The notes: a model not told the origin generated them from the sequence alone. Positions 20,346-31,150 are shown, numbered from the stretch's first letter. The stretch: DNA of 39,990 nt from Chara braunii (GCA_003427395.1 BFEA01000295.1:1334671-1374660), one strand, 5' to 3'. Program-made: numbers and translations.

Positions 20346-21050
20346 GAAAATGAGCCATGGCAGACCCAAAAGGCTAGAAAAGAGTGATTTCGGCATGAGG
20401 CAAATAGAGACGGTAAACGACAACCGCGAGATGAGATCTCGCGACCAAGAATAATCGGCACACATGGGGTACTTAAGGGGGAGATATTGGAACTCACAAA
20501 GGCAAGGAGGACCCAAAATAAAAATGGGACGACATCCGGGATGATGTCGGAGACTAAATGAACCCAAATAAAAATAGTTGAAAATTGAGGCATGCGCCGA
20601 CGGGATAAACAAATGGAACTAGTACGGAGAAAGTGGCGGGGATCTTAGATGTCCCAAGGAAACCATGAGCCAACATGAGGAACGGTCACACAAAGCAAGC
20701 GGCGCCGTCAAGATCAAAATCTAGACGGTGGAAACTATTAGCACCACTAGTGCAAGTAGCATCAAGTGAGAAAACCGTGAGAGAAAAGAAAACAGAACAA
20801 TGATGATGGAAGGCTTGCCCAACAGTCTGCGATATCTCGGACTAGCTAGGTATGGAAAATAAGAGCCCAATGGGCTCAATATAAGAAAAAGGTTGTCAAA
20901 AAGAAAACAGAGTAAATAGGACTTAAAATTGAGGCTAACGGAGACAAAATGAAGCCCCCTTGAGTTTGGGGGTTTCATTATTGTAATTGGAGATAGAACG
21001 ACAAACTGTTGAGTCTGAATTTGACCATAGATGAAGATCCATGGTCTAAA
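20346..21050. other. No gene supported
   Basis: Short frames on both strands, including two overlapping hydrophobic minus-strand frames at 20250-20612; none has a recognisable domain or support beyond length. Confidence 0.4.
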
Positions 21051-21054
21051 AAAA

Positions 21055-21222
21055 GACTCAACAACCACTTGACACATGTCACATCATAAATAAAAGAAAA
21101 GAAAAAAAAAAATATGAGAAAATGAAGGGAGAATGAGACAAAAGGGGAGAAAAGGGTGGAGGAAAATGTGTCGGTCAGTTGGGACTGGCACAATAGGGAC
21201 TGGCAGGTCCCTACTGTGACCT
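21055..21222. repeat. Dispersed repeat, copy B
   Basis: Diverged copy of 16050-16195 in the same orientation. Ends in cagttgggactggcacaata and the inverted repeat tagggactggcaggtcccta. Copies on both sides of the adapter argue that both flanks come from the same genome. Confidence 0.6.
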
Positions 21223-22405
21223 CATCCCTCCAAGATCAAGGAGGGCAATCCGGATTGCAGAGATATGACCCTTGGGGCATTATCTCTAAAATATATGGAT
21301 AAAAAAAACAAAATGAAGAGAAAAAACAAATAGGAAATGACCGGTTTTCTTTTGGGTCATGGATCTGAGATTTAGATCTATCGAGGAGAGAATATGGCCG
21401 TTTTTTATGAGGCCTACCCAAACGACCAACCAGAATGAGTTAGCAGCCCAAAATGAAAAGAAAAAAAAAAGAGAAAATGATAAAACTGTGCATTTGGCCC
21501 AAACGGAGGGCCAGATGTACCAAAAATTAAAAAAGTGAGCTTAGAGGTTCAAATTTGAAACAATGACTACTTGAGGGTGGCACAGAGTATTGTTGACCTT
21601 GGATCTCAGCCAGATCCAAGGCTGAGATAGCACCGAGGCATGAGAAAATACCTCGGCCTATAAAAAATGGGGTAGAAACTGAAAAAATTGAGAAAAAGGT
21701 CCACTACTAGGCCTTTTTCTCTCAAGTGGGGCTGCCCCTTGGGCCCCTTGGGCATTTGGACTCAATTGGGCAACATTTTGAAAATGGAAAAGAGGCTGAA
21801 GGAGGCCAAGAGGCAATCCGAGTTGGTCCCAACCACTCGGAATGCATGTACTTGGCCAAAATAAGGCCCAGGTACCCCCAAAAGGGCCTAGTGGTGAATT
21901 TTTGCCTTAGGGGTACCTCGGTTCACCTCAAGGCACATGGGGAGGCCCATGGGCTGATCGGATTGCTGGTTTCAGCCTACATAAGTTGTGGTTTCAGTCC
22001 GCCACACTCACATTTGCATGAGGTGTGCCCATGGTGCCCAAGTGAGCTCATAAGAGCACTTCTCTCACTTGGAGTGAGGAGAGGGGAACCCCTGCCAGTT
22101 TGGGAGCTTAGAGGAGACTGTGGACTACTGTGAGGAGCTCTAGAGGCTGGTGGTAGTGAGGCTGGCCTAGGAAGGTGATCCGCCATAGCCCTCAGGCTGT
22201 GAGGGAGAGAGAAAGACTAGAGGGAGTCTCACTAACCCGCCTAGAGGAGAGGACTCCATAGCCATAGAAAAAAGAGTTTACCATCATCAGGGAGGGACTA
22301 AGGAGGAGGAATGAGAAGGGCTTGAGGAAGAAGGGAGCCATAGCCAAGTGAAGGAGAAAGCATCATCAAGAGTGACACTTCAATTCCAAGATACTAAGGA
22401 GGTGA
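21223..22405. other. No gene supported
   Basis: Purine-rich, unusually G-rich on the plus strand between 21590 and 22340, with many small words shared (gaggagaggg, ctcacttgg). It could be part of an unrecognised element next to the satellite blocks. The open frame at 21726-22133 has no domain. Confidence 0.35.
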
Positions 22406-22419
22406 TGGAAAGAATAAGA

Positions 22420-22690
22420 CTTTTTTTCTCTTCTTCTACATCTTCTTCTTTTTCTTCTCTCTCCTCCCCCTCTTCTTCTCCCTCCTCCCCCTCTTCTTCT
22501 TCTTTTTCTATTTCTCCTTCTTTTTCTTCCTCCTCCTCTTCTTCTACTTTTTCTTCTTCTTTTTCTTCCTCTTCTTCTTTTTTTTCTTCCTCTTCTTCTT
22601 CATCTTCCTCCTCGCCTATCCCCCCTCCTACTTCTTCAATGATTTGTCATCTACATCTTTTTTTTTTTCTTCTTCATCATCTCTCTCTCC
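22420..22690. repeat. TTC/TCC-rich pyrimidine tract
   Basis: Long imperfect array of tct/ttc/tcc triplets. It yields a serine-rich frame that is a by-product of the triplet repeat. Confidence 0.9.
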
Positions 22691-22749
22691 ATAGGAACTT
22701 TCCAAAGCTTAGAGTAGATGGTGAGAGGCTTTTTCACTAGTAATGGTCT

Positions 22750-23890
22750 CCCATGGGCTCATCCTATACTCTCATGTGAATCACCACTTCCCTCCTTGTG
22801 ATTCCATGCATTAGAGTGAACTTCACTCTCTCTCCTTCCACTTTCACTTCATTTCGCAACTCTTGTTTGTGTTTAATCTAGTGTTGTAATGATGTTTCTC
22901 TCTTGTTTAGTCTATTTCTTCACTCCCATGTGAATCGCCACTTCCCACCTTATGATTTCATGCTTTAGAGTGAGTTTCACTCACTCTCCTCTCACTTTCT
23001 TTCAATTTTCTCACTTAGGCGCAAATCGCAACTCTTGTTTGTGCTTGATCTAGTGTTGTGATAATGTTCCCCTCTTTTTTTGTTTATTTCTACACTCCCA
23101 TGTGAATCGTCACTTCCCACCTCGTGATTTCAGGCATTAGAGTGAGTTGCACTCACTCTCCTCTCACTTTCTCTCCATTCCTGCACTTAGGAGCAAATCC
23201 TTACTCTTGTTTGTACTTAATTTAGTGATGTGATGATGTTTTCCTCTTAATTAGTTTATTTCTTCACTCCCATATAAATCATCACTTCCCACCTTGTGAT
23301 TCCATGCTTTAGAGTGAGTTTCACTCACACTCCTCTCACTTTCGTCACTTAGGAGCAATCACAACTCTTGTTTGTGCTTAATCTAGTGTTGTGATGATGT
23401 TTCCCTCTTATTTAGTCTATTTCTTCACTCCCAGGTAAATCACCACTTCCCACCTTGTGATTTCATGCTTTAGAGTGAATTTCACTCACTCTCCTCTCAC
23501 TTTCTCTCAATATCCTCACTTAGGAGCAAATTGCAACTCTTGTTTGTGCTTGATCTAATGTTGTGATGATGTTTTGCTCTTGTTTGGTCAATTTTTACAC
23601 TCTTATGTGAATCGTCATTTCCCACCTTGTGATTTCATGCATTAGAGTGAGTTTCACTCCCTCTCCTCTCACTTTCTTTCCATTTCTTCACTTAGGAGCA
23701 AATCGCAACTCATGTTTATGCTTAATCTAGTGTTTTGATGATGATTTCCTCTTATTTAGTCAATTTCTTCACTCATATGGGAATCGTCACTTCCCACTTT
23801 GCGATTTTATGCTTCAGAGTGAGTTTCACTCATTCTCCTCTCACTTTCTCTCAATTTCTTCTCTTAGTAGCAAATCGCAACTTTGATTTT
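22750..23890. repeat. Satellite block 1, ~172 bp monomers, about 7 copies
   Basis: The phrase cactcccatgtgaatcgcca with cttcccaccttgtgatttca begins near 22768, 22921, 23093, 23265, 23426, 23597 and 23770, giving a period of 171-173 bp with two shorter units. Later in each unit are ttagagtgagtttcactcac, gcaaatcgcaactcttgttt and atctagtgttgtgatgatg. Confidence 0.9.
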
Positions 23891-23934
23891 TAGGTATAAT
23901 AGTACTTTGATGATTCCTTTCACTTACTTTGCTT

Positions 23935-24760
23935 AGTTCTCTCATATGATGATGTTCCGTTTTATTCCTGGTTGCTACATGAGCTTCATGCATGTGTTTA
24001 AGCAAGTCTCACTTACATGTGTGTCTCATCTCTCACATGATGATTTTTCGTTTCATTCTTGGTTGCTTACATGAGCTTCATGCATGTGTTTGAGCAAGTC
24101 TCACTCACATGTGTGCTTCATCTCTCACATGATGATGTTCCGTTTTATTCTTGGTTGATTACATGAACTTCATACATGTGTTTGAACAAGTCTCACTCAC
24201 ATGTTTAGCTCATCTCTCACATGATGATGTTCCGTTTCATTATTGGTTGCTTACATAAGCTCCATGCATATGTTTGAGTAAGTCTTACTCACATATGTGG
24301 CTCATCTCTCACATGATGATATTCCGTTTCATTCTTGGTTGATTACATGAGCTTCATGCATGTGTTTGAGCAAGTCTCACTTACATGTGTGACTCAACTC
24401 TCACATGATGATGTTTCGTTTCATTTTTTGTTGCTTACATGAGTTTCACGCATGTGTTTTAGCAAGTCTCACTCACATGAGTGACTCATGACGTTACGTT
24501 TCATTCCTGGTTGCTTACATCAGTTCCATGCATGTGTTTGAACAAGTCTCACTCACATGTGTGACTCGTCTCTTACATGATGATGTCTCGTTTCATTCTT
24601 GGTTGATTACATAAACTTCATGCATGTGTTTGAGCAAGTCTCACTCACATGTGTGACTCATCTCTCACATGATGATGATCCGTTTCATTCTTGGTTGCTT
24701 ACATGAGTTCCATGCATGTGTTTGAGGAAGTTTCACTTACATGTGTGACCCATCGCTCAC
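23935..24760. repeat. Satellite block 2, ~91 bp monomers, about 9-10 copies
   Basis: Units read catgatgatgttccgtttca, ttcttggttgcttacatgag, cttcatgcatgtgtttgagc, aagtctcactcacatgtgtg. Starts fall near 23943, 24035, 24126, 24218, 24309, 24401, 24577 and 24667, with one shortened unit near 24486. Begins about 50 bp after block 1 ends. Confidence 0.9.
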
Positions 24761-26150
24761 TTAGTGATTGTCCGATTCATACTTGGTTGTTCCACTGCTT
24801 ACAAGCATGTGTTCTCACTGGTCAAACTCTTACCTTGTCAATTTCGTGCACTTGGTGATTGTCCGATTCGTACTTGGTTGTTCCACTACTCACATGTATG
24901 TGTTATTACTAGTCACACTCTCACTTTGTCAATTTCATGCACGTGGTGATTGTCCGATTTATACTTGGTTGTTTCACTATTCATGTGCACGTGTTTTCAA
25001 TAGTCACACTCTCACTTTGTCAAGTTCATGCATTTGGTAATGATCCGATTCATACTTGGTTGTTCCATACTCACATGCATGTGTTCTTAGTAGTCACACT
25101 CTCACTTTGTCAATTTCATGTACTTGGTCATTGTCCGATTCATACTTGGTTGTTCCACTACTCATGTGAAAGTGTTCTCACTAGTCATACTCTCACTTTG
25201 TCAAGTTATTGCACTTGGTGATTGTTCGATTTATACTTGATTGTTCCACTATTCACATGCATGTGGTCTCACTAGTCACACTCTCACTCTGTCAATTTCA
25301 TTCATTTGGTGATTGTTCGATTCATACTTGGCTGTTTCACTACTCACATACATATGTTTTAACTACTCGCACTCTCACCTTGTCAATTTCATACTTGGTG
25401 ATCGTCCAATTCAGACTTGGTTTTCCCACTGCTCACATGCATGTATTTTCACAAGTCACACTCTCACCTTGTCAATTTCATGCACTTGGTGATTGTCTGA
25501 TTCATACTTGGTTGTTCCACTACTTACATGCATGTGTTCTCACCAGTCACACTCTCACTTTGTCAATTTCATTCACTTGGTGATTGTTCGATTCATACTT
25601 GGTTGTTCCACTACTCACATGCATGTGTTCTCACTCGTCACACTCTCATTTTGTCAGTTTCATGCACTAGGTGATTGTCCGATTCATACTTGGTTGTTCC
25701 ACTACTCATGTGCATATGTTATCACTAGTCACACTCTCGTTTTGTCAATTTCCTGTACTTGGTAATAGTCCGATTCATCTTTCTCAGTTTCACTACTCAT
25801 ATGCATGTGTACTCACTAGTCACACTCTTACTTTGTCAATTTCGTGCACTTGGCGATTGTCCGATTCATACTTGGTTTTTCCGCCACTCACATGCATGCA
25901 TTATGACTAGTCACACTCTTACTTTGTTAATTCCATGTACCTCGTAATAGTCCGATTCATACTTGGCTGTTCCGCCACTCACATGCTTGTGCTCTCACTA
26001 GTCACACTTTTGTTTTGGCAATTCCATGCACTTGATGATAGTCCGATTCATTCTTGACTGTTCCACTAGCCATATGCATGCGTCCTCACTAGTCTTACTC
26101 TTGTCTTGTCCATCTCAGACACTTGGTGTTAGTCCGATTCGCCCTTGGTC
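24760..26150. repeat. Satellite block 3, ~90 bp monomers, about 15 copies
   Basis: Units read ttggtgattgtccgattcat, acttggttgttccactactc, acatgcatgtgttctcacta, gtcacactctcactttgtca, atttcatgca. The shared skeleton with block 2 (gat.gt.ccg.ttcat.cttggttg, catgcatgtgtt, agtc.cactc) shows common ancestry. Because 90 is a multiple of three, chains of spurious open frames with a 30-residue period cover this block. Confidence 0.9.
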
Positions 26151-26224
26151 AGCCAACTTGATACACACATGGCCTAGTAGAACCCCCGTGCTCTAATCGA
26201 ACGAGGCAAGTAGGAGTAAGGAAA

Positions 26225-26566
26225 ATGACTATTTCTTTGTTAGGACTACTCTTGTTGTTGTTGTTGTGCACAACAATATTTACTGCTCCTGCTGCTGAAA
26301 AACCGACGGTCAACCTTTGGAGCACGGACCGACCAAAAAATGAGACTAAGGGGCGAATGCGATCGGGAGGCACTTTGACTGAGTGGCGTCAAACCAAGGA
26401 TATGGTGGTTGGGACTTCTCAGACCTCATATCCTAGGCATAAACAGATGAACTGCAGAACCTGCAGGTCATCTGAGTCAATTTTTCTGCAAAAAACGGAA
26501 AATGAACTTTTCCGAACTGTTCGCCTTGAAACCCGGACGGCGCCCGAAAACAACAAGTATGGGTAA
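26225..26566 (+). CDS. Possible small secreted protein (113 aa), unrecognised
   Basis: The frame starts MTISLLGLLLLLLLCTTIFT and continues APAAEKPTVNL: a short polar start, a leucine-rich hydrophobic core and an A-x-A-like site, which is the form of a secretory signal peptide. The rest is polar, with one CRTC pair (about residue 77-80), and ends at TAA 26564-26566. The core is partly encoded by a (GTT)n run (ttgttgttgttgttg), so it could be a microsatellite accident. It sits directly after satellite block 3. No homologue is recognised. Confidence 0.25.
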   Translation: MTISLLGLLLLLLLCTTIFTAPAAEKPTVNLWSTDRPKNETKGRMRSGGTLTEWRQTKDMVVGTSQTSYPRHKQMNCRTCRSSESIFLQKTENELFRTVRLETRTAPENNKYG

Positions 26567-26895
26567 ACAGTAACGGAATCCGACCAAATTTTGTAGGATG
26601 CTTCGATAGGGCACAGACAGTGAGCTCACCAAAATATGACTGATTCTGACCTCGTTTAGATTAAAAAATGCAAGCTTGTGTTTTTTGGCTCTCCTCCTTT
26701 GGTGAAAATGACAAAAATAACAAAATTTGCAGATCTGCGGATCTGCAGACCTGCAAAGACTGCGTTTTTATAAATCTTTGTTTTTTTGCAAAGTCTATAC
26801 TTTCTGCATATCTGTTGTAAACTAGTATTCCGAGTGTGAAGTTTTTGAAGTCCGGGCAAGGGAAGACCTAGGAACAAAGCCGGACGAGTGAAGTA
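26567..26895. other. No gene; small imperfect palindrome
   Basis: 26729-26760 reads ttgcagatctgcggatctgc then agacctgcaaag, an imperfect inverted repeat built from cagatctgc-like words. Nothing else recognised. Confidence 0.4.
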
Positions 26896-26899
26896 GGAC

Positions 26900-27800
26900 G
26901 AGGGATCGACCACCTCGCACCATTTTCTGCCTCCATCTTCTTCACCCATCCACCATAGTCATTCACCTCACACTATCTCCCACCTCTGTCTTCTTCACCC
27001 ATCCACCATAGCCGTCCACTTCACACCATCTCCCACCTCCATCTCCTTCACTCATCCACCATAGCCAACCACCTCGCATCTTCTTCACCCATCCACCATA
27101 GTCATCCACCTCACACCATCTCCCTCCTCCATCTTCTTCATCGATCGACGATAGCCACCCACCTCATACCATCTCCCTCCTCCATCTTCTTCACCCATCC
27201 ACCATAGCCATCCACCTCACACCATCTCCCTCCTCCATCCTATTCACCTCTCCACTATAGTCACCCACCTCACACCATCTCCCTCCTCCATCCTCATCAC
27301 CGATCCACCATAGTCATCCACCTCACACCATCTCCCTCCTCGATCTTCTTCACTCATCCACCATAGCCACCCACCTCACACCATCTCCCTCCTCCATCTT
27401 CTTCACCCATCCACCATAACCATCCATTTCACACTATCTCCCTCCATCCTATTCACCCCTCCACCATAGCCACCCACCTCACACCATCTCCCTCCTCCAT
27501 CCTCTTCACCCATCACCATAGCTATCCACCTCACACCATCTCCCTCCTCCATCTTCTTCACCCATCCACCATAGGCATCCACCTCACACCATCTCCCACC
27601 CCCATCTCCCACCCCCATCTCCTTCACCCTTCCGCCAGAGCCAACCACCTCACACCATCTCCCTTCTCCATCTCACCCATCCACTATAGCCGTTTACCTC
27701 ACACCATCTTTCACCTCCATCTCCTTCACCCATCCACCATAGCCGACCACCTCACATCATCTCCCTCCTCCGTCTTCCTCAACCATCCTCCATATCCGAC
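26900..27800. repeat. 53-54 bp minisatellite, about 16 copies
   Basis: Units read cacctcacaccatctccctc, ctccatcttcttcacccatc, caccatagccatc. Spacing of ccaccatag is 53-54 bp (for example 27199, 27252, 27305). Open frames on the minus strand rich in G, E and W are repeat by-products. Confidence 0.9.
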
Positions 27801-28355
27801 CACCGCGCTGTCGGACAAAATACCCTTACAAGGGTATTTTGCCATGCCTTTGCATTTGACACAATGACGACGTCGGCTACCATGAGGAAGCCAGTCTAGA
27901 ATGGGAAGGGTGCGCACGCTTGAGCATGACGCTCGTAGCGAATTCCTTGGCCAATGAGGCCGGGGTGAAATCGGTGATAAAATTTCGAAAGAATGAGCGT
28001 GCGTTATTATGTCTCGCGCTGTGATGGGTAGATTAGTAGTAATATCACTCGACGGAAAATGTCGAGGGGTCATGTGGGTTAATAGGGTGTCAGGTAGATC
28101 TACGACACGCACAGAGAATTGGTCTAGTGCCTGTCTGTCTTCAGGTACCAGGTATTCTAAAATTTTTCGGCTTTTGCCATCCTCAACTCGGCCTCCGAGT
28201 TGAATAACCGTCGCATCTACCTCAATGAGGTGTGACACCGACCTACCTGCTACTTGAACGTCGTTCATCGAGCTCAAGGTATAGCGGATCTCTTTTTCCG
28301 CCACGTGAGTGTTTTTCCGTCGCGACCCTCGAATGTCGCGATCATAGCTGGGCAC
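27801..28355 (-). CDS. Possible unrecognised protein or fragment
   Basis: A minus-strand frame opening at 28355 (MPSYDRDIRGSRRKN) stays open for about 185 residues before it runs into the minisatellite. The first ~125 residues have a protein-like mix (for example SVSHLIEVDATVIQLGG and RKILEYLVPEDRQALDQFS). Near 27990 another minus frame (ARSFFRNFITDFTPASLAKE) looks more coding-like, so a frameshift is possible. No domain recognised; a decayed element gene is as likely as a host gene. Downstream of its start on the plus strand, ccggcctacc and accggcctt words repeat at 28230-28440. Confidence 0.3.
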
Positions 28356-28439
28356 CGGCCTACCCGCCAGTAGAATGTTTTTCTACCGCGACCTTAAAAT
28401 GGCGCAGCCGTGGCTGATTACCGGCCTTCGGGGCTTTCC

Positions 28440-28560
28440 GACCTAGTAAATGCCTTTGCAGGTCACATGCTCGCGCAAGCCAACAAACATTTAGATAGAC
28501 ATATAGACCAGCGATAACAACGCACTCCGACACATGCTCGGGAAACTGGTTCAGGTCTTC
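28440..28560. other. Short spacer, nothing recognised
   Basis: No frame or repeat of note. Confidence 0.3.
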
Positions 28561-28607
28561 AGTAGGACTAAGCCACTACTGTTTACATACTTAGTTGCTC
28601 CCCTTCA

Positions 28608-28800
28608 GTAGGTTTACGGGTTATCTGTTAAACAAGGGATACAGGGGTCGAAACCTACTTGCCACCGAGGCTAGCTCCCTTCAAAAGGGAGCTCGGGTTC
28701 AATTTTGCCTAAGAACACGGTCGGCCGGGACTTGAACCCGCGACCTCATCCTTAAAAGATAGATGTAGGTTGCCTGTTGAAACGGGACACTACACTTGAC
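28608..28800 (-). other. tRNA-like / structured non-coding segment
   Basis: On the minus strand 28749-28727 reads gtcgcgggttcaagtcccgg, a T-arm with a good internal Pol III B-box (ggttcaagtcc). No matching acceptor stem or A-box was found upstream, so a whole tRNA is not supported; a tRNA-derived SINE remnant is possible. Just left on the plus strand are two more inverted repeats: agtaggttt with aaacctact around 35 nt (about 28607-28659), and agctccctt with aagggagct around a 3 nt loop (about 28673-28693). Confidence 0.35.
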
Positions 28801-28826
28801 AGTTACTGGTGGATCTTGTTAGATTC

Positions 28827-28850
28827 GTTCGGTTTTTTTTTTTTTTTTTT
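28827..28850. repeat. Poly-T tract
   Basis: About 20 T followed by AT-rich sequence. Confidence 0.8.
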
Positions 28851-28999
28851 AATCTAGGAAGTTAGATTCGTTTCCTTTTGTTTTATTACTATTATTATTT
28901 ATTTTTTCTTTACCCGCAACGACTAATTTTCAGATTCGTTTAGTGAACCTGCATCCAAAATCCGGGCTGATTCAGCCAAAAGAAGGGTAGAGGCCCGAC

Positions 29000-29553
29000 C
29001 GTCTCTACAGTGAAGGCATCTGCCTATAGCACGGGGGTCCCTCGTCAGGGAGAGAACAAGCCACCGTGAGATCACGCAGGAGCGAGATCGGGAAATCGGT
29101 CGCGCAATAGCCGGAGAGAAAGCGCAGAGAGGCGAAGGGAGGAACGCAAGAGGGTTATGAGATACCACTCGTAAGGAGGAAAGAACCGTGAGAGAGAAGG
29201 AGGGGGGGAACGAGGAGAAGGGGAAGCTGGCCGCAAGAAAGAGAAAAGAAAAAAAAAAAGTCAAAGGAGGAAAGAGAAAGAAGAGGGGAAGAAGACTTAC
29301 CTGATCCGATAAGCAAGCCACGGCGGCGACGATGAACCTGACGAAGACAAACGACGTGTATGATAGAAAGCGAGTGTGAAAACACAAAAAAAAAAGGGAA
29401 GAGAGAGAAAGGAGAGAGAAGAAAAGGGAGAAGTGGAGAGGGAATACTTACCTGACCAAGGCACACGACAAAGGGGCTGACGACGACGACTGACTCTGGC
29501 GGCAACGGGGAGCGGGAAAAAGAATGGGTAAGTCTGTAATCACACAACTTACC
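29000..29553 (-). other. Possible short-exon transcript with consensus splice donors
   Basis: The minus strand has three AG-GTAAGT donors (introns would start at 29552, 29451 and 29300). From the middle one a 114 nt pyrimidine-rich interval ends in CAG at 29338. It is followed by a 37 nt segment (29337-29301, gttcatcgtcgccgccgtgg...gatcag) and then the third donor. This is the form of an internal mini-exon. Open frames here are dominated by the pyrimidine tracts, and no protein domain was recognised. It could be a non-coding RNA, a 5' UTR, or coincidence in CT-rich repeats. Confidence 0.3.
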
Positions 29554-29555
29554 TT

Positions 29556-29591
29556 ATGAAATAAGTAAATAAATAAATAAATAAATAAATC
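29556..29591. repeat. (AAAT)n microsatellite
   Basis: aaataagtaaataaataaat continuing to 29590. Confidence 0.9.
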
Positions 29592-29797
29592 GACTGAATC
29601 TACCACTAGAACGATGGAAAATATACGTACAACACATCAACAGAAAAATTTAGGCTTTTTCGGAAACCAAGTTTGACTCCTTTCTTGTTGAAGTTCTTCA
29701 GTATATCAACAGTTCTTGAAGTGTTGTTATAGAAGCAATCCCTATTTTCATCAGGAAGTCAATTAAACCAACATTGGTCCTGCAGTCAGTGTGGGGG

Positions 29798-30391
29798 CAT
29801 TATGTTGTTGAGTTCATTAACAAATAAAGAAGTGTTGGCAACTCTTGTTGATCATTATGTTGTTGAACTATTTTATAAAAAAAAATGAAAAACAGACATT
29901 TGTTTTGTCATGAAGTCTGTCATCTTTGTGTATTAACGTTGCTCCTATTCATGTTTTCATTTTCTGATGTCGATGTCTAATTCTGAACAGTGACAAATGA
30001 CAAAAAAACACATATAAATTTTGAATCACATATCTTTTCGAGTTTTTATTTTTTTCTACAGACCCTATGATATGTTAGCAATCGTGTGATGTCTCTGGTA
30101 TTATATTTTCTGTGAGTTGTGAAATGACTGCACGTTTTAGAACACAACTTGATAGACACTCTTTCTTCATGTGTCTTGATTGAATCTCTCTCTCTCTCTC
30201 ACTTTCACGAATAATAAATTATTGATCATGTTATATTTTGTCGAGAAGGGTTGGTGTCCACCTTCAGGTAGCACTTCAGAAACAGGTAGCTGCACTCGGA
30301 GGCGTTGCAAAAATAACTAGAGTTTCAAATTTTGAATCTCTTGTTCGTTGCCAACACTTCTTTATTTGTTAATGAACTCAACAACATAATG
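29798..30391. repeat. 44 bp perfect inverted repeat spanning 594 bp
   Basis: 29798-29841 (cattatgttgttgagttcat through gtgttggcaa) is the exact reverse complement of 30348-30391. The enclosed 506 bp are AT-rich with no gene. A partial third occurrence (tcattatgttgttgaac) lies at about 29851. Could be terminal inverted repeats of a small non-autonomous element, or a foldback product. Confidence 0.8.
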
Positions 30392-30600
30392 ATAACTCGT
30401 AGAGGACAATGAGCCTTGTAGAGGCGATAGCATTGTTGTAAATAATTGTGCAGCCAAGGAAAAGAACCAATTGAGACATAACATGATTCAAAAATATGAC
30501 GAAACAAAAAACCTCTATTTTTTCTCTATATACAAATATATGCAATATATATATGGTTGACTGTTCTTTTCTCACTGTTTACCTATCGGAAACGTGCCTT
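30392..30600. other. AT-rich spacer, nothing recognised
   Basis: Short frames only. Confidence 0.3.
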
Positions 30601-30609
30601 ACGGAGCAT

Positions 30610-30985
30610 TTATTTTACGTTTGTCGACCAAGCCGAGGCCACGCGGCTAACCGGTGTCGGGCAACTCCAATACTACGCCGCCCTTTACTTCCTTTAGAAG
30701 GGCACACAGCGAGACCCTCACTCGACAATATTATGCCTGACAAGGATTCACCGACTGTGAGGCAGACCAACATTACCACCAACGGGACTACCGACGTTTA
30801 CCGACCACGCGACAGGACGACACTCCGAAGAGCGGGGCGGTGACATCCTTGCTTGACATTATTTTGCCTGGCTGGGACTCACCGACCATGAGACAGAGCG
30901 ACGCTACGATCGAGGGGGCTACTTTACCTGGCCGAGACTCACCGACCATGAGGCACGCCGACACTACGGACAAAGGGCTACTGGA
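30610..30985. repeat. Degenerate ~65 bp repeats
   Basis: gacaatattatgcctgacaa with ggattcaccgactgtgaggc (about 30723-30765), gacattattttgcctggctg with ggactcaccgaccatgagac (about 30855-30895) and ctttacctggccgagactca with ccgaccatgaggcacgc (about 30922-30960) are copies of one unit. Confidence 0.65.
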
Positions 30986-30994
30986 CTAATTGAT

Positions 30995-31150
30995 TTTGCT
31001 TCCAAGAGGGCGGTCCCGCTACTGCGCGAGGTCCGCCTAGGCCCGAATGAGCGACGGGACCAGTCTTCACTTAGAGAGCCGGACTGAATTTCCCTTTTTA
31101 GGGCGGTACCACTATTGCGTGGGGACCGCCTAGGCCCGGGCAGCATGGGA
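30995..31150. repeat. Duplicated hairpin, ggcggt...accgcc
   Basis: agggcggtcccgctactgcg with cgaggtccgcctaggcccg (about 31007-31046) and agggcggtaccactattgcg with tggggaccgcctaggcccg (about 31099-31139) are two copies about 92 bp apart. In the second, ggcggt pairs with accgcc around a ~16 nt loop; in the first one pair is changed. Confidence 0.65.

Noticed and set aside
22348-22740. Serine-rich 130-residue frame
   Set aside because: Produced by the TTC/TCC triplet tract; no non-repetitive domain beside it.
24760-25950. Chain of overlapping plus-strand frames with 30-residue repeats that look like a repeat protein
   Set aside because: The DNA period is 90 bp, a multiple of three, so any frame stays open; frames exist in more than one phase and follow the satellite exactly.
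26930-27790. Glycine/glutamate/tryptophan-rich minus-strand frame
   Set aside because: Translation of the 53-54 bp minisatellite.
22278-29760. tcatcag words at about 22282 and 29748 as hammerheads
   Set aside because: No downstream GAAA with a paired stem II in either case.
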